A DNA stretch of 45,386 bases from Aromatoleum diolicum (lineage in GTDB: Bacteria; Pseudomonadota; Gammaproteobacteria; Burkholderiales; Rhodocyclaceae). Shown piece by piece: positions 29,268-37,931 of the stretch (positions are counted from its first letter, which is position 1; every line of letters starts with the position of its first letter). The notes below the pieces were generated by a model that was not told the DNA's origin, searched no databases, and saw nothing but the letters and a program-made list of their open reading frames with translations. Position numbers and translations under genes: made by a program. Location of the stretch: assembly GCF_012910955.1 (NCBI RefSeq), contig NZ_WTVQ01000039.1, positions 1-45,386 of the forward strand. The letters are read 5' to 3'.

Positions 29268-29627
29268 TTACGCAGCGAGTTTGGCCCGGGCTTGGTCGGC
29301 GAGCGCCGCAAATGCGGGCTTGTCGAACACGGCCAGGTCGGCCAGCACCTTGCGGTCCACTTCAATTGCAGCCTTCTTCAGACCGTTCATGAAGGTGCTG
29401 TAGGTCAGGCCCACTTCACGCGCTGCGGCGTTGATACGGGCGATCCACAGCGCGCGGAACTGGCGCTTGCGTTGACGACGGTCGCGGTAGGCGTATTGAC
29501 CGGCCTTCATCACCGCCTGTTTGGCGATGCGATATACGTTCTTGCGACGGCCGCGGTAACCCTTGGCCTGATCAAGAACCTTTTTGTGACGCGCGCGCGC
29601 GGTTACACCACGTTTAACTCTGGGCAT
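29268..29627 (-). CDS. rplT: 50S ribosomal protein L20
   Basis: A 119-residue ribosomal protein, full length. It opens [18 protein letters not shown] and contains the helical [18 protein letters not shown] and [21 protein letters not shown] segments. In E. coli it represses its own operon by binding mRNA upstream of rpmI. It is 12 bp after rpmI. Confidence 0.98.
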   Translation of the reverse strand: MPRVKRGVTARARHKKVLDQAKGYRGRRKNVYRIAKQAVMKAGQYAYRDRRQRKRQFRALWIARINAAAREVGLTYSTFMNGLKKAAIEVDRKVLADLAVFDKPAFAALADQARAKLAA

Positions 29628-29639
29628 GGTGGTCTCCTA

Positions 29640-29837
29640 TCACGCGTAAGGCAGCATGGCGCGGATCAGCTTCTCGTCGGCGGCGTGGACTCCCGTCATG
29701 CCGCGCAGCTGGCGCTTGCTCTTGGTGGTTTTCTTGGTAAGGATGTGGCGCTTGAACGCCTGGCCCCGCTTGATCCCGCCACTAGCGCGGACCTTGAACC
29801 GCTTGGCGGCTCCGCTCTTGGTCTTCATCTTGGGCAT
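29640..29837 (-). CDS. rpmI: 50S ribosomal protein L35
   Basis: A 65-residue ribosomal protein: [21 protein letters not shown] type N-terminus and [16 protein letters not shown] toward the C-terminus. Full length and in the standard infC-rpmI-rplT order. Confidence 0.98.
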   Translation of the reverse strand: MPKMKTKSGAAKRFKVRASGGIKRGQAFKRHILTKKTTKSKRQLRGMTGVHAADEKLIRAMLPYA

Positions 29838-29913
29838 TGCTAACTCCAGGTTTATGAATGCCGTCAGGTAGCGTCGCCATGCGGCGCGTTTTCAACCTGA
29901 CACCACTTGTATT

Positions 29914-29961
29914 CCGGCAGGCTTTGCCCGCCGGTATGTGCTTCCCGCCCGAGGACGGGAA
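29914..29961 (-). promoter_or_regulatory. Two tandem hairpins between infC and rpmI
   Basis: In the 144 bp between infC and rpmI there are two inverted repeats. One is CCGGCAGGC/GCCCGCCGG with a TTT loop (29914-29934, one mismatch). The other is TTCCCG/CGGGAA with an 8-base loop (29942-29961). Neither is followed by a T run on the minus strand, so they are not simple terminators. This is where the L20 operator is found in E. coli and Bacillus, so a translational control role for rpmI-rplT is a reasonable inference. Confidence 0.5.
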
Positions 29962-29981
29962 ACAAATTCCGCATCGCCCGA

Positions 29982-30503
29982 TCAGCGATTCTTCTTCGGA
30001 GAGATCACCATGATCATCTGACGCCCTTCCATCTTGGGCATCTGCTCGACCTGGCCAATCTCTTCCAGATCGGCTTTCACACGCTCAAGTTGCCGCAGGC
30101 CGAATTCCTGGTGAGCCATCTCGCGCCCGCGGAAGCGCAAGGTAACCTTGCACTTGTCGCCTTCTTCAAGAAAACGCTTCAGATTGCGCAACTTGATCTG
30201 GTAGTCGTTCTCGTCAGTCGCAGGCCGAAGCTTGACTTCCTTGATCTGCACCTGCTTCTGTTTGAGGCGGGCTTCGTGGGCCTTTTTCTGCTCCTGATAC
30301 TTGAACTTGCCGAAATCCATCACCCGGCACACCGGGGGCTGCGCCATCGGCGCAATTTCGACGAGATCCAGCCCGGCCTCTTCGGCTGCACTCAGGGCTG
30401 CGTTCAGGGAGCAAATTCCGATCAGTTCGCCGTCTTCACCGAGCAGACGAACTTCGGGCGCGCTGATCTCCTCATTGACGCGCTGCTTTTTTTCTTGAGC
30501 GAT
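29982..30503 (-). CDS. infC: Translation initiation factor IF-3 (ATC start codon)
   Basis: A 173-residue initiation factor that keeps ribosomal subunits apart and checks start codons. The N-terminal domain [18 protein letters not shown] begins before any ATG; the frame reaches back to an ATC at 30501-30503, preceded by GGAG ten bases upstream. infC is the classic gene with a rare AUU-type start that lets IF-3 repress itself, so the ATC is very likely real. An annotation from the first ATG (30345-30347) would wrongly drop 52 residues. The C-terminal domain with [16 protein letters not shown] and [13 protein letters not shown] is complete. It starts 28 bp after thrS. Confidence 0.95.
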   Translation of the reverse strand: MAQEKKQRVNEEISAPEVRLLGEDGELIGICSLNAALSAAEEAGLDLVEIAPMAQPPVCRVMDFGKFKYQEQKKAHEARLKQKQVQIKEVKLRPATDENDYQIKLRNLKRFLEEGDKCKVTLRFRGREMAHQEFGLRQLERVKADLEEIGQVEQMPKMEGRQMIMVISPKKNR

Positions 30504-30531
30504 GGTTCAGTTCTCCACGAATGCCAAAAAA

Positions 30532-32448
30532 TCAGATCGAGCCCGACCGCGCTTCAACTTCGCGCTGCCAACGCTCGATCAGTGTCTCCAGGGTCATCTG
30601 GCCAAGGTCCTGGCCACCCCGAGCGCGCACGGCAACGAGGCCCGCCGCTTTTTCCTTTTCGCCGATGACGATTTGGTAGGGCAGCTTTTGCACGCTATGT
30701 TCGCGGATTTTATAGGTAATCTTTTCGTTACGCAAATCCGCCTCAACCCGGAAACCCGCCTGCTTCAAGCGTTTGGTCACTTCGGTGGCGTATTCGGACT
30801 GACCTTCGGAGATGTTGAGCACCACGGCGTGAACCGGGGCAAGCCACAGCGGCAGGGCGCCGGCATAGTGCTCGATCAGGATGCCGATAAAGCGCTCGAG
30901 CGAACCGACGATCGCGCGATGCAGCATGACCGGAAACTTCTTCGTATTATCTTCGGCAACGTATTCGGCCCCGAGACGTACCGGCAGGTTGAAATCGAGC
31001 TGCAGCGTGCCGCACTGCCACACGCGATTGAGGCAGTCCTTCAGCGAGAACTCGATCTTCGGGCCATAAAACGCGCCTTCCCCGGGCTGCAGGTCATAGC
31101 TCAACCCTTGGGCATCCAGCGCCGCGGCGAGCGCAGCCTCGGCCATATCCCACTGCTCGTCGGTGCCGACGCGCTTGTCCGGGCGCGTCGAGAGCTTGAT
31201 CTGGATGTCGTTGAAACCGAAGTCGACATACACACGCTGCAACAGCTTGATGAATGCCGCAGCCTCGGTCTGCACCTGATCGTCGGCACAGAAAATGTGC
31301 GCGTCATCCTGTACAAAATTGCGCACGCGCATGATGCCGTGCAGCGCCCCGGACGGCTCGTTGCGGTGACACGAACCGAATTCGGCCATGCGCAGCGGCA
31401 GGTCGCGGTAGCTCTTGAGCCCCTGATTGAAGATCTGGATGTGACACGGGCAATTCATCGGCTTGACCGCGTAGTCGCGCTTTTCGGATTGCGTCGTGAA
31501 CATCAGGTCGGAGTACATGCCCCAATGGCCGGACTTCTCCCACAACGAGCGATCGACGATCTGCGGCGTCTTCACTTCCTGATAGCCGTTTTCGAGGATG
31601 GTGCGACGCAGGTACTGCTCGACCTGCTGCCACAGCGTCCAGCCCTTGGCGTGCCAGAACACCATGCCAGGAGCCTCTTCCTGCAGATGAAAGAGATCGA
31701 GCAGCCGGCCGAGCTTGCGGTGATCGCGCTTTTCGGCTTCCTCGAGCATATGGAGGTAGCTTTCCAGATCCTCCTTCTTGGCCCAGGCCGTGCCGTAGAT
31801 CCGCTGGAGCATCTCGTTCTTCGAGTCGCCGCGCCAGTAGGCCCCGGCGAGCTTGGTCAGCTTGAAGACCTTGAGCTTGCCAGTCGACGGGACGTGCGGA
31901 CCACGGCAGAGATCGATGAAGTCGCCCTGACGGTAGAGCGAGACATCCTCGGCCTGTGGAATCGAGGCGATGATCTCGGCCTTGTAATGCTCGCCCTGCG
32001 ACTTGAAGAAGTCGACGGCCCTGTCGCGCGCCCAGACTTCCCGTGATACGGGGATTTCGCGCTTGGCGAGCTCAGCCATGCGCCTCTCGATCTGCTCGAG
32101 ATCTTCCGGCGTAAAGGGACGCTTGTAAGCGAAGTCGTAGTAGAAGCCGTTTTCGATCACCGGCCCGATGGTGACCTGAGCATCCGGGAACAGCTCCTTG
32201 ACGGCATGTGCGAGCAGGTGCGCCGTTGAGTGCCGGATGATGTCGAGCCCTTCGTCACCCTTGTCGGTGATGATGGCGAGCGACGTGTCGACCTCGATGC
32301 AGTAAGAGAGATCGACCAGACGGCCGTCGACTTTGCCGGCGAGCGCCGCCTTGGCGAGACCGGCGCCGATCGACGCTGCGACCTCGAGAACGGTGACCGG
32401 ATTATCGAAGCTGCGTACGGAACCGTCGGGAAGCGTGATGTTCGGCAT
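30532..32448 (-). CDS. thrS: Threonine-tRNA ligase
   Basis: A 638-residue class II synthetase. Domains: TGS (residues 1-60, [21 protein letters not shown]), the editing domain with [16 protein letters not shown] near residue 75 and YCIEVDTS, the catalytic core with the zinc-ligand motif MNCPCH and motif 2 [15 protein letters not shown], and the anticodon-binding C-terminus ([15 protein letters not shown]). Length is standard. It heads thrS-infC-rpmI-rplT-pheST-ihfA, the order found in E. coli. Confidence 0.98.
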   Translation of the reverse strand: MPNITLPDGSVRSFDNPVTVLEVAASIGAGLAKAALAGKVDGRLVDLSYCIEVDTSLAIITDKGDEGLDIIRHSTAHLLAHAVKELFPDAQVTIGPVIENGFYYDFAYKRPFTPEDLEQIERRMAELAKREIPVSREVWARDRAVDFFKSQGEHYKAEIIASIPQAEDVSLYRQGDFIDLCRGPHVPSTGKLKVFKLTKLAGAYWRGDSKNEMLQRIYGTAWAKKEDLESYLHMLEEAEKRDHRKLGRLLDLFHLQEEAPGMVFWHAKGWTLWQQVEQYLRRTILENGYQEVKTPQIVDRSLWEKSGHWGMYSDLMFTTQSEKRDYAVKPMNCPCHIQIFNQGLKSYRDLPLRMAEFGSCHRNEPSGALHGIMRVRNFVQDDAHIFCADDQVQTEAAAFIKLLQRVYVDFGFNDIQIKLSTRPDKRVGTDEQWDMAEAALAAALDAQGLSYDLQPGEGAFYGPKIEFSLKDCLNRVWQCGTLQLDFNLPVRLGAEYVAEDNTKKFPVMLHRAIVGSLERFIGILIEHYAGALPLWLAPVHAVVLNISEGQSEYATEVTKRLKQAGFRVEADLRNEKITYKIREHSVQKLPYQIVIGEKEKAAGLVAVRARGGQDLGQMTLETLIERWQREVEARSGSI

Positions 32449-32490
32449 GATCTCGAAGCCTCGGACAATGGGTTTGGCAAAATCTGGACG

Positions 32491-32521
32491 AAAAAAAAGT
32501 GCGGGCGGGCCGCACTTTTTT
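32491..32521 (-). terminator. Intrinsic terminator of tRNA-Val
   Basis: Stem AGTGCGG/CCGCACT with a 5-base loop between A and T runs; on the minus strand it ends in eight T. It separates tRNA-Val from thrS. Confidence 0.9.
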
Positions 32522-32603
32522 CCTGGAGTACTACAGCGAAGCCCGATTGTTTATTTTCCGGCTGCGACAGTAGTTCGGAACTTCATTGTCCAACTCCATG
32601 TGT

Positions 32604-32680
32604 TGGTAGGCGCGATTGGACTCGAACCAACGACCCCCACCATGTCAAGGTGGTGCTCTAACCAGCTGAGCTACGCGCCT
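32604..32680 (-). tRNA. tRNA-Val (anticodon GAC)
   Basis: A 77-base tRNA with encoded CCA (32604-32606). Acceptor stem AGGCGCG/CGCGCCT with discriminator A, D-arm AGCTCAGCTGGTTAGAGC, anticodon stem CCACC/GGTGG around loop TTGACAT (GAC), T-arm with TTCGAGT. Confidence 0.97.
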
Positions 32681-32694
32681 GCTAAGAGCCGCGA

Positions 32695-32722
32695 ATTATA
32701 CAAGCCGTTCGAAGCGTGTCAA
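32695..32722 (-). promoter_or_regulatory. Near-consensus sigma-70 promoter of tRNA-Val
   Basis: Consensus TTGACA (32717-32722) and consensus TATAAT (32695-32700) separated by 16 bases on the minus strand, 14 bases before the mature tRNA. Confidence 0.9.
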
Positions 32723-32766
32723 ATATTTTCGACGACTTTTGGCATTTTTCTGCAAAGCGTCAAATC

Positions 32767-34374
32767 TCAGTGGCTCGTCCCTTCCTCGCGGGTGATCTTG
32801 TTCCAGACGTTGTACTTGCCGACCGGCTTCTTCATCGGGATGCGCTTGACCTCCTCAAGGGTCTGCGCATCGTAGATGATCAATGCGCCGTCCATCTCCC
32901 ACAGGCTGGCGAGCGCGTAGCGGCCGTCGCGAGTGAATTCGACGTGTGCGAGGGTCTGTCCAGGCGCGGCCTTAAGTTCCTTGACGATTTCAAGGGTCTG
33001 CTTGTCGATGACCTGCAGGGTGTTCTTCGCCTCGCGGCTCATCATCGAGTCGACGAAGGCGTAGGGGCTGTTCTCGTGGCTGCGCAGGAAGAAGCCGGGG
33101 CCGCGCGTCGGGATGCGCTTTACGACGCTCCAGTCCTTGAGGTCGATGACGGTGACTTCGGCGGCCTTCAGATTGGTGCTCGCCATCACGCGTCGGCCGC
33201 GCCATTCCCACGAGATGCCGGAGCCGAGATGCGGCATGCCGTCGAGCGGCAGGTCGGCGATCTTCCTGCGCACGTCGAGATTGACGACCTGACCGACGCC
33301 TTCACGCGAGGCGCCAAGCACGGTGGAATAGTCCTGGGTAAAGAAGAAGTCGTCGAGCACCTGCCCGAGTTCGGTGCGGCGCGGATTCAGATAACCGGGA
33401 ATGAATGCGCCTTCACGGTACTTGTAGTCATGGACAAAGCCCGCGGGGATGTCCTGCGCGGCGGGGTCGAAGCTGATCTCCCAGACTTCAGGCACATCCT
33501 TGAGCGCGGCGACGAAGGACTTGCGCGGAGTGGCCTCGTACACCGCGGAGACGCGCGAACTGGCCTTGCCTTCGCGGTCGGTGACGGGGATCGATTTGAG
33601 CAGATTGAGATCGCCGTCGAGTAGTACGAGCGTGTGCGGCAGATAGTTGGCGACGGCGACGTACTTGCCGTCGGGCGAGACGGCCACATTGCGGGTATTG
33701 ATGCCGCCGCGAACTTCGGTGACGACCTTGAGGTTCCACAGGTCGTACTTGGTGATCCAGCCGTCACGCGACGCGAAGAAGACGTAGCGCCCGTCGGCGG
33801 TGAACTTGGGCCCGCCGTGCAGCGCGTGACGGCTCTGGAAGCGGTGGATGCGTTCGAGCTTGTCGCCGTCGAGCACGGAGACGTGGTGGTCGCCGGTTTC
33901 GACGACAAGAAACAGGTTCATCGGATCGGCGGAGAATATCGGCTTCGCCGCGAGCGTCGCAGGATCGACATGCTGGATGCGCGAGGCACGAATGTCGGCC
34001 TCGCTCCAACTTGGCGCAGGAACGACCGGGGTGTAGATCCACGCGACGAGGGCGGCGAGGTCGTCCGGCGGGATCAGCGCGCCGAACGCCGCCATCTGCG
34101 TCGCGGTGCGCCCGTCGCGGACGACGGCCTGCGCCTCTTCCTTGCGCAGGCGCGCGAGGTTTTCCGGCAGCAGGGCCGGACCGGTGCCGCCGAGGCGATC
34201 CGCTCCATGACAGGCCGCGCAATGCTGCTGGTAGGAGCGTGCTGCGTCCGGCACATCGGCAGCGCGGGCGGCGGGAGCAAGCGACAGCAGAAACACGCCG
34301 AGCAGCAGTGCCGCAGACTGCACATAGACGGAAGAATTGGCGACCGTTGCCGGATAGGTGCTCGGGGATTGCAT
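32767..34374 (-). CDS. nirN: NirN, c-type cytochrome with cd1-like propeller, heme d1 maturation
   Basis: A 535-residue periplasmic protein. The signal peptide has a hydrophobic core at residues 21-33 and ends APAARA near residue 38. A cytochrome c domain follows with CAACH (Cys52, Cys55, His56), then an eight-bladed propeller related to the d1 domain of NirS (for example FTADGRYVFFASRDGWITKYDL and PDGKYVAVANYLPHTL). NirN oxidises dihydro-heme d1 to heme d1 and helps load NirS. It is the last gene of the minus-strand nir run, 19 bp after nirJ. NirS is excluded because NirS is the separate plus-strand gene. A longer in-frame start exists upstream but lies inside nirJ and lacks a signal peptide. 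Confidence 0.92.
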   Translation of the reverse strand: MQSPSTYPATVANSSVYVQSAALLLGVFLLSLAPAARAADVPDAARSYQQHCAACHGADRLGGTGPALLPENLARLRKEEAQAVVRDGRTATQMAAFGALIPPDDLAALVAWIYTPVVPAPSWSEADIRASRIQHVDPATLAAKPIFSADPMNLFLVVETGDHHVSVLDGDKLERIHRFQSRHALHGGPKFTADGRYVFFASRDGWITKYDLWNLKVVTEVRGGINTRNVAVSPDGKYVAVANYLPHTLVLLDGDLNLLKSIPVTDREGKASSRVSAVYEATPRKSFVAALKDVPEVWEISFDPAAQDIPAGFVHDYKYREGAFIPGYLNPRRTELGQVLDDFFFTQDYSTVLGASREGVGQVVNLDVRRKIADLPLDGMPHLGSGISWEWRGRRVMASTNLKAAEVTVIDLKDWSVVKRIPTRGPGFFLRSHENSPYAFVDSMMSREAKNTLQVIDKQTLEIVKELKAAPGQTLAHVEFTRDGRYALASLWEMDGALIIYDAQTLEEVKRIPMKKPVGKYNVWNKITREEGTSH

Positions 34375-34393
34375 GGCGGGTCTCGGTGGGGAG

Positions 34394-35599
34394 TCAGGCG
34401 GTGCGGCGCGGCGACACAAACGGCGTGGTGACGACGCGCTCGCCACGACACTCTGCGGCGCTGAGGCCGATTTCCTCGTCGCTGAGGTAGCAGCCCGGAT
34501 CTTCGGCCCAAGCGTCGCCGGTGATCTGCTGGGCGCGCACGCGCGAACTGCCATTGCAGATATCCAGGTGACGGCACGCGCCGCAACGGCCGCCGAGCAC
34601 GCGCGGGTGGCGTTTGAGCCCGGCCATCAATGGATTTGAGACGTCGCTCCAGATTTCGGAGAACGGCCGCTCGCGGACCTTGCCGAGCGGGACGTGCCAC
34701 CACATGGTGTCGGGATGGACAATGCCGAGGTTGTCGATGTTGGCGACGTTGACGCCACTGGCGTTGCCGCCCCATTGCACGAGCTTGGCGCGGATGTGCG
34801 CGGCGCGTTCAGGGAAGCGCCGGGTAACCCAGTGCAGCAGATATACGCCGTCTGCGTCATTGTTGCCGGTAACGAACTCCTTGTCGATGCCGCGCCGGTG
34901 CAAATCGAGACAAGTTTCGAAAAGCAGATCCATCGCATCGCGTGTGGTCTGATGGCGCGCATCGTCAGCGCGGTGCTTGTTGCCACGGCCGGCGTAGTTG
35001 AGGTGCGAGAAGTAGAACTTGTCGATGCCCTCATCCTCGACCAGCCGCAACAGTGCGGACAGGTCGTGGGCGTTGTCCTCGGTCATCGTGTAGCGCACGC
35101 CCACCTTGATGCCACGCGCGTGGCACAGGCGAATGCCGGACATCGAGGCGTCGAAGGCGCCATCGAGGCGGCGGAATTTGTCGTGAGTGGCACCGATTCC
35201 ATCCAGGCTGACGCCGACATAGTCGAAACCGGTATCGACGATGGCGTCGATATTGCTGCCGTTGATGAGCGTACCGTTGCTCGACAGGCCGACATAGAAG
35301 CCCATCGCTTTGGCATGGCGCGCGATATCGAAGATGTCGGCGCGCAGCAGCGGCTCGCCGCCGGAGAGGATCAGCACCGGTACGCGGAAGGCCTTGAGGT
35401 CGTCCATGACGCGAAACACGTCGGCGGTGGAGAGCTCACCGGGGAAGTCACTGTCGGCGGAGATCGAATAGCAGTGCTTGCAGGTGAGGTTGCAGCGGCG
35501 GATGAGGTTCCAGATGACGACCGGCCCGGGCGGATTGCGGCGCGGAGCGACGGGTGTCGGATGGTCGAGCTCGCGGATGAAGTGTGAGATGCGAAACAT
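34394..35599 (-). CDS. nirJ: Radical SAM heme d1 biosynthesis protein NirJ
   Basis: A 401-residue radical SAM enzyme. The cluster motif CNLTCKHCY is at residues 36-44 (Cys36, Cys40, Cys43), followed by LILSGGEPLLR and YVGVSLDG. The C-terminal SPASM-like region holds further cysteines (GRCGACRHLDIC and DPGC). NirJ removes propionate side chains from didecarboxysiroheme on the way to heme d1. The ribosome site GGAGG lies six bases before the ATG at 35597-35599. It is separated from nirH by 260 bp of structured non-coding DNA, the only sizeable gap in the run. Confidence 0.95.
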   Translation of the reverse strand: MFRISHFIRELDHPTPVAPRRNPPGPVVIWNLIRRCNLTCKHCYSISADSDFPGELSTADVFRVMDDLKAFRVPVLILSGGEPLLRADIFDIARHAKAMGFYVGLSSNGTLINGSNIDAIVDTGFDYVGVSLDGIGATHDKFRRLDGAFDASMSGIRLCHARGIKVGVRYTMTEDNAHDLSALLRLVEDEGIDKFYFSHLNYAGRGNKHRADDARHQTTRDAMDLLFETCLDLHRRGIDKEFVTGNNDADGVYLLHWVTRRFPERAAHIRAKLVQWGGNASGVNVANIDNLGIVHPDTMWWHVPLGKVRERPFSEIWSDVSNPLMAGLKRHPRVLGGRCGACRHLDICNGSSRVRAQQITGDAWAEDPGCYLSDEEIGLSAAECRGERVVTTPFVSPRRTA

Positions 35600-35654
35600 G
35601 GCTTACCTCCGTATCGCTGACGATTAGACCGCGGCGCGGGCGGCGGGAAAATGA

Positions 35655-35821
35655 CGGGTATCAAGTGGCGCCCGGATACCCGGTTACGCCACGGCGAATT
35701 GCCCGGGCGATCCTTCGCGTAACTGAATCCTGCGGGAACGGCCCGCCCCCGAGCGCGGGAGTTCCACACTTCGTTGGACGCGTGGCGGACGCCTCAGCGC
35801 GGAACTCCCACCCTCGGGGGC
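35655..35821 (-). other. Run of four consecutive inverted repeats between nirH and nirJ (structured RNA or dispersed repeat)
   Basis: The 260 bp between nirH and nirJ hold four stem-loops one after another. (a) CGGGTATC/GATACCCG at 35655-35662 and 35675-35682. (b) GTTACGC/GCGTAAC at 35683-35689 and 35717-35723. (c) GCGGG/CCCGC at 35732-35736 and 35742-35746. (d) A long two-part stem: GCCCCCGAG (35745-35753) with CTCGGGGGC (35813-35821), and inside it GGGAGTTCC (35757-35765) with GGAACTCCC (35801-35809), plus a small hairpin at 35780-35792. Elements c and d overlap by two bases. There is no T run, so it is not a standard terminator. No protein is supported. It would form the 5' leader of nirJ, or be a dispersed repeat inserted in the operon. 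Confidence 0.75.
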
Positions 35822-35859
35822 TACACCTTGCCGCGATCGGCTGATGCGGGCACGCGGGG

Positions 35860-36396
35860 TCAGTCCGATGTTCCAATCCGCAGGCCGGTCTTCTTGAGGA
35901 TTGCCGACGAGAACAGCACGTCGTGGCTGCGGCAGGCGCCCGGGAAGCGGCCATGGAGCAGCGCGGCGATATCGTCGAGTTGCTGCCGGACCGCATCGCG
36001 GCTGCGGCCATGGACCATCGCGAACAGGTTGTACGGCCAGTCCGGCAAGCGGCGCGGGCGGCGGTAACAGTGGGTGACGGCGTCGAGCGCGCCGAGCCAT
36101 TCGCCGACCGCGTCGATGGCCTCGTCGGCGATGTCCCACACGCTCATGCCATTGGCGGTGTAACCGATCGCGTAGTGGTTGGGCACGGCGCCGATGCGGC
36201 GGATGAGTCCGCGATCAAGCATCGCTTCTACCCGGACGAGCAACTCGTCGACCGGCACTCCGACCTTGCTGGCGACCTCGTTCCACGGGTCCGCGACGAG
36301 TGGCAGGCCGCCTTGCGTGGCGAGGATGATGCGCCGATCGATGTCATCGGCAGGCGCGGAGACTGTCTGGGGGATTTCGGCGCCGCGAGTGCTCAT
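35860..36396 (-). CDS. nirH: Siroheme decarboxylase subunit NirH
   Basis: A 178-residue Lrp/AsnC-related protein without use as a regulator; NirD, NirL, NirG and NirH together decarboxylate siroheme at C12 and C18. It has an N-terminal winged helix (DDIDRRIILATQGGLPLV, VGVPVDELLVRVEAMLDRGLIRRIG) and the signature CYRRPRRLPDWPYNLFAMVHGRS. The ATG at 36394-36396 is preferred since GGAGG lies four bases upstream; the adjacent ATG three bases earlier overlaps the nirG stop by four bases. Either way nirG and nirH are translationally coupled. Confidence 0.88.
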   Translation of the reverse strand: MSTRGAEIPQTVSAPADDIDRRIILATQGGLPLVADPWNEVASKVGVPVDELLVRVEAMLDRGLIRRIGAVPNHYAIGYTANGMSVWDIADEAIDAVGEWLGALDAVTHCYRRPRRLPDWPYNLFAMVHGRSRDAVRQQLDDIAALLHGRFPGACRSHDVLFSSAILKKTGLRIGTSD

Positions 36397-36878
36397 CATG
36401 CCTCCAGCTTCATCTCGACAAAGTATTCGCGCTCCTTCGGGAACAGGAACACCGGCAATCCGGTCGCCACCTCGATGCGTCGCGCACAGTCGGCGATGCC
36501 ATCGGGGCGCTCGGTGGCGAGGACGAACCACATGTTGAGGGCGTGCTCGCGCCGGTAATTGTGCGCGACTTCGGGAAAATCATTGACCTGTGCACTGACG
36601 CGCCCGAACTCGCCCTCGGGTACGCGCATCGCGGCGAGGCAGAACGCGCCGCCGATGCGCTCGATCTGGAACATCGGTCCGAAGCGCGTGAGCACGCGTT
36701 CGTTCAGCAGCCGCTGCAGGCGTGCGATCACTTGAGCCTCGTCCAGCCCGAGACGCGCGGCGACATCGAAGAAGGGCTGGCGCGTCAGCGGGAAGTCGCC
36801 CTGCAGCGCATTGATGAGTGCGCGGTCGGTGTCGTCGATCACCGATGCAGTTCGGGGGCGTACGGCGGGATCGATCAT
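36396..36878 (-). CDS. nirG: Siroheme decarboxylase subunit NirG
   Basis: A 160-residue AsnC-like protein with the winged helix VIDDTDRALINALQGDFPLT and LGLDEAQVIARLQRLLNERVLTRFGPMF, and the signature NYRREHALNMWFVLA. It belongs to the siroheme decarboxylase complex. Its start overlaps the end of nirDL (ATGA, 36875-36878) and its stop overlaps the start of nirH. The choice of G rather than D/L follows gene order. Confidence 0.87.
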   Translation of the reverse strand: MIDPAVRPRTASVIDDTDRALINALQGDFPLTRQPFFDVAARLGLDEAQVIARLQRLLNERVLTRFGPMFQIERIGGAFCLAAMRVPEGEFGRVSAQVNDFPEVAHNYRREHALNMWFVLATERPDGIADCARRIEVATGLPVFLFPKEREYFVEMKLEA

Positions 36879-37930
36879 GTATCGGCATCCGTGAGGTAAC
36901 AGGCGCCCTGTTGCTTGAAACGCCGGCAGCTGAACAGCACGGCGTGCGGCCAGTCGTCGAGCCCGAGCCGCCGGACAATATCGTCACGAGTCGCGCAAAC
37001 GGCCTCGCGCGAGCGGCCGTGGATCATGCAGAACAGGTTGTACGGCCAGTCGGGCTGTGCGCGGCGGCGGCGATAGCACAGCGTGACCGCGGGCTCGGCT
37101 GCGAGGAGACGGCCGATGCGGGTGACTTCGTCATCCGGCACATCCCACACGCACATCGCGTTGGCGCGAAAGCCGAGTTCATGATGGCGCACGATCACCC
37201 CGAAGCGCTTGACGAGACCTTCGTCAAGCCAACGCTCAATCAGCTCGATCACCATCGCTTCGCTGAGCCCCGCCATGCGCCCGAGAGCCTCGAACGGACG
37301 TGATAGCAGGGGCAGCCCTGCCTGCAGTGCAACCATCAAGCGACGTTCGAGCGCCGGCAAGGCGCACGCCGCTTCGCCGACCAGGGCCGGGCGCGTTTCC
37401 GCCGCGCATGTAAGCGTGCGCGCTCCGCCGGCGAGGTCGAAACCGAGATCGATGTGAAATTCTTCTTCCAACGGCAGCACGATGACGGCACAGCCGGTGT
37501 CCTGCTCGATGCCGGCAACGATCTGGCGCAGCCGCTGTGCCGACGCGGCAGTGACGACGAACCACAGGTTGAAGGCGTGTTCGCGCTGGTAATTGTGATT
37601 TACCTCGGCCACCGCACTGATGCGGGCGGCGATTTCCTCGAGGCGGCCGGCGGGCGCTGAGAGCGCCGCCAGTGCACTCGCACCCACGCGGCGCGGCGCG
37701 AACACCGCACCCACGCGGCTGACGACGCCGGACGCGACCCAGGCCTGCAGCGCGCTCAGCACCGCAGCCTCGTCCAGGCCGCAGGCTGCCGCCATCGCAA
37801 CAAAAGGTTCGGAAACCAGCGGAAAGCCACGCTGATAGTCGTTGAGCAGGCGGAAAGTGCCGGATCCCGCAGGGGCGCCAGCGAAGTCCGCCGCCCCTGC
37901 ATCGATCACCCGGGCGCTGTGGCAACTCAT
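36875..37930 (-). CDS. nirDL: Fused siroheme decarboxylase NirDL
   Basis: A 351-residue protein with two AsnC-like halves. The first (about residues 22-175) has LLNDYQRGFPLVSEPF and NYQREHAFNLWFVV; the second (about residues 195-351) has LMVALQAGLPLLSRPF and CYRRRRAQPDWPYNLFCMIHGRS. Separate nirD and nirL genes in Pseudomonas match these halves, so this is a nirD-nirL fusion as known in other denitrifiers. It removes acetate side chains of siroheme with NirG and NirH. The ATG at 37928-37930 comes directly after the nirF stop; a GTG 24 bp earlier is possible. Confidence 0.9.
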   Translation of the reverse strand: MSCHSARVIDAGAADFAGAPAGSGTFRLLNDYQRGFPLVSEPFVAMAAACGLDEAAVLSALQAWVASGVVSRVGAVFAPRRVGASALAALSAPAGRLEEIAARISAVAEVNHNYQREHAFNLWFVVTAASAQRLRQIVAGIEQDTGCAVIVLPLEEEFHIDLGFDLAGGARTLTCAAETRPALVGEAACALPALERRLMVALQAGLPLLSRPFEALGRMAGLSEAMVIELIERWLDEGLVKRFGVIVRHHELGFRANAMCVWDVPDDEVTRIGRLLAAEPAVTLCYRRRRAQPDWPYNLFCMIHGRSREAVCATRDDIVRRLGLDDWPHAVLFSCRRFKQQGACYLTDADT

Positions 37931-37931
37931 G

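Noticed and set aside
30502-32046. A 514-codon plus-strand frame opposite thrS
   Set aside because: Antisense to a complete threonyl-tRNA synthetase with all motifs; no ribosome site or conserved pattern.
35584-35844. An 86-codon plus-strand frame over the nirH-nirJ spacer
   Set aside because: It starts inside nirJ antisense DNA and its translation follows the inverted repeats; structure explains the sequence better than coding.
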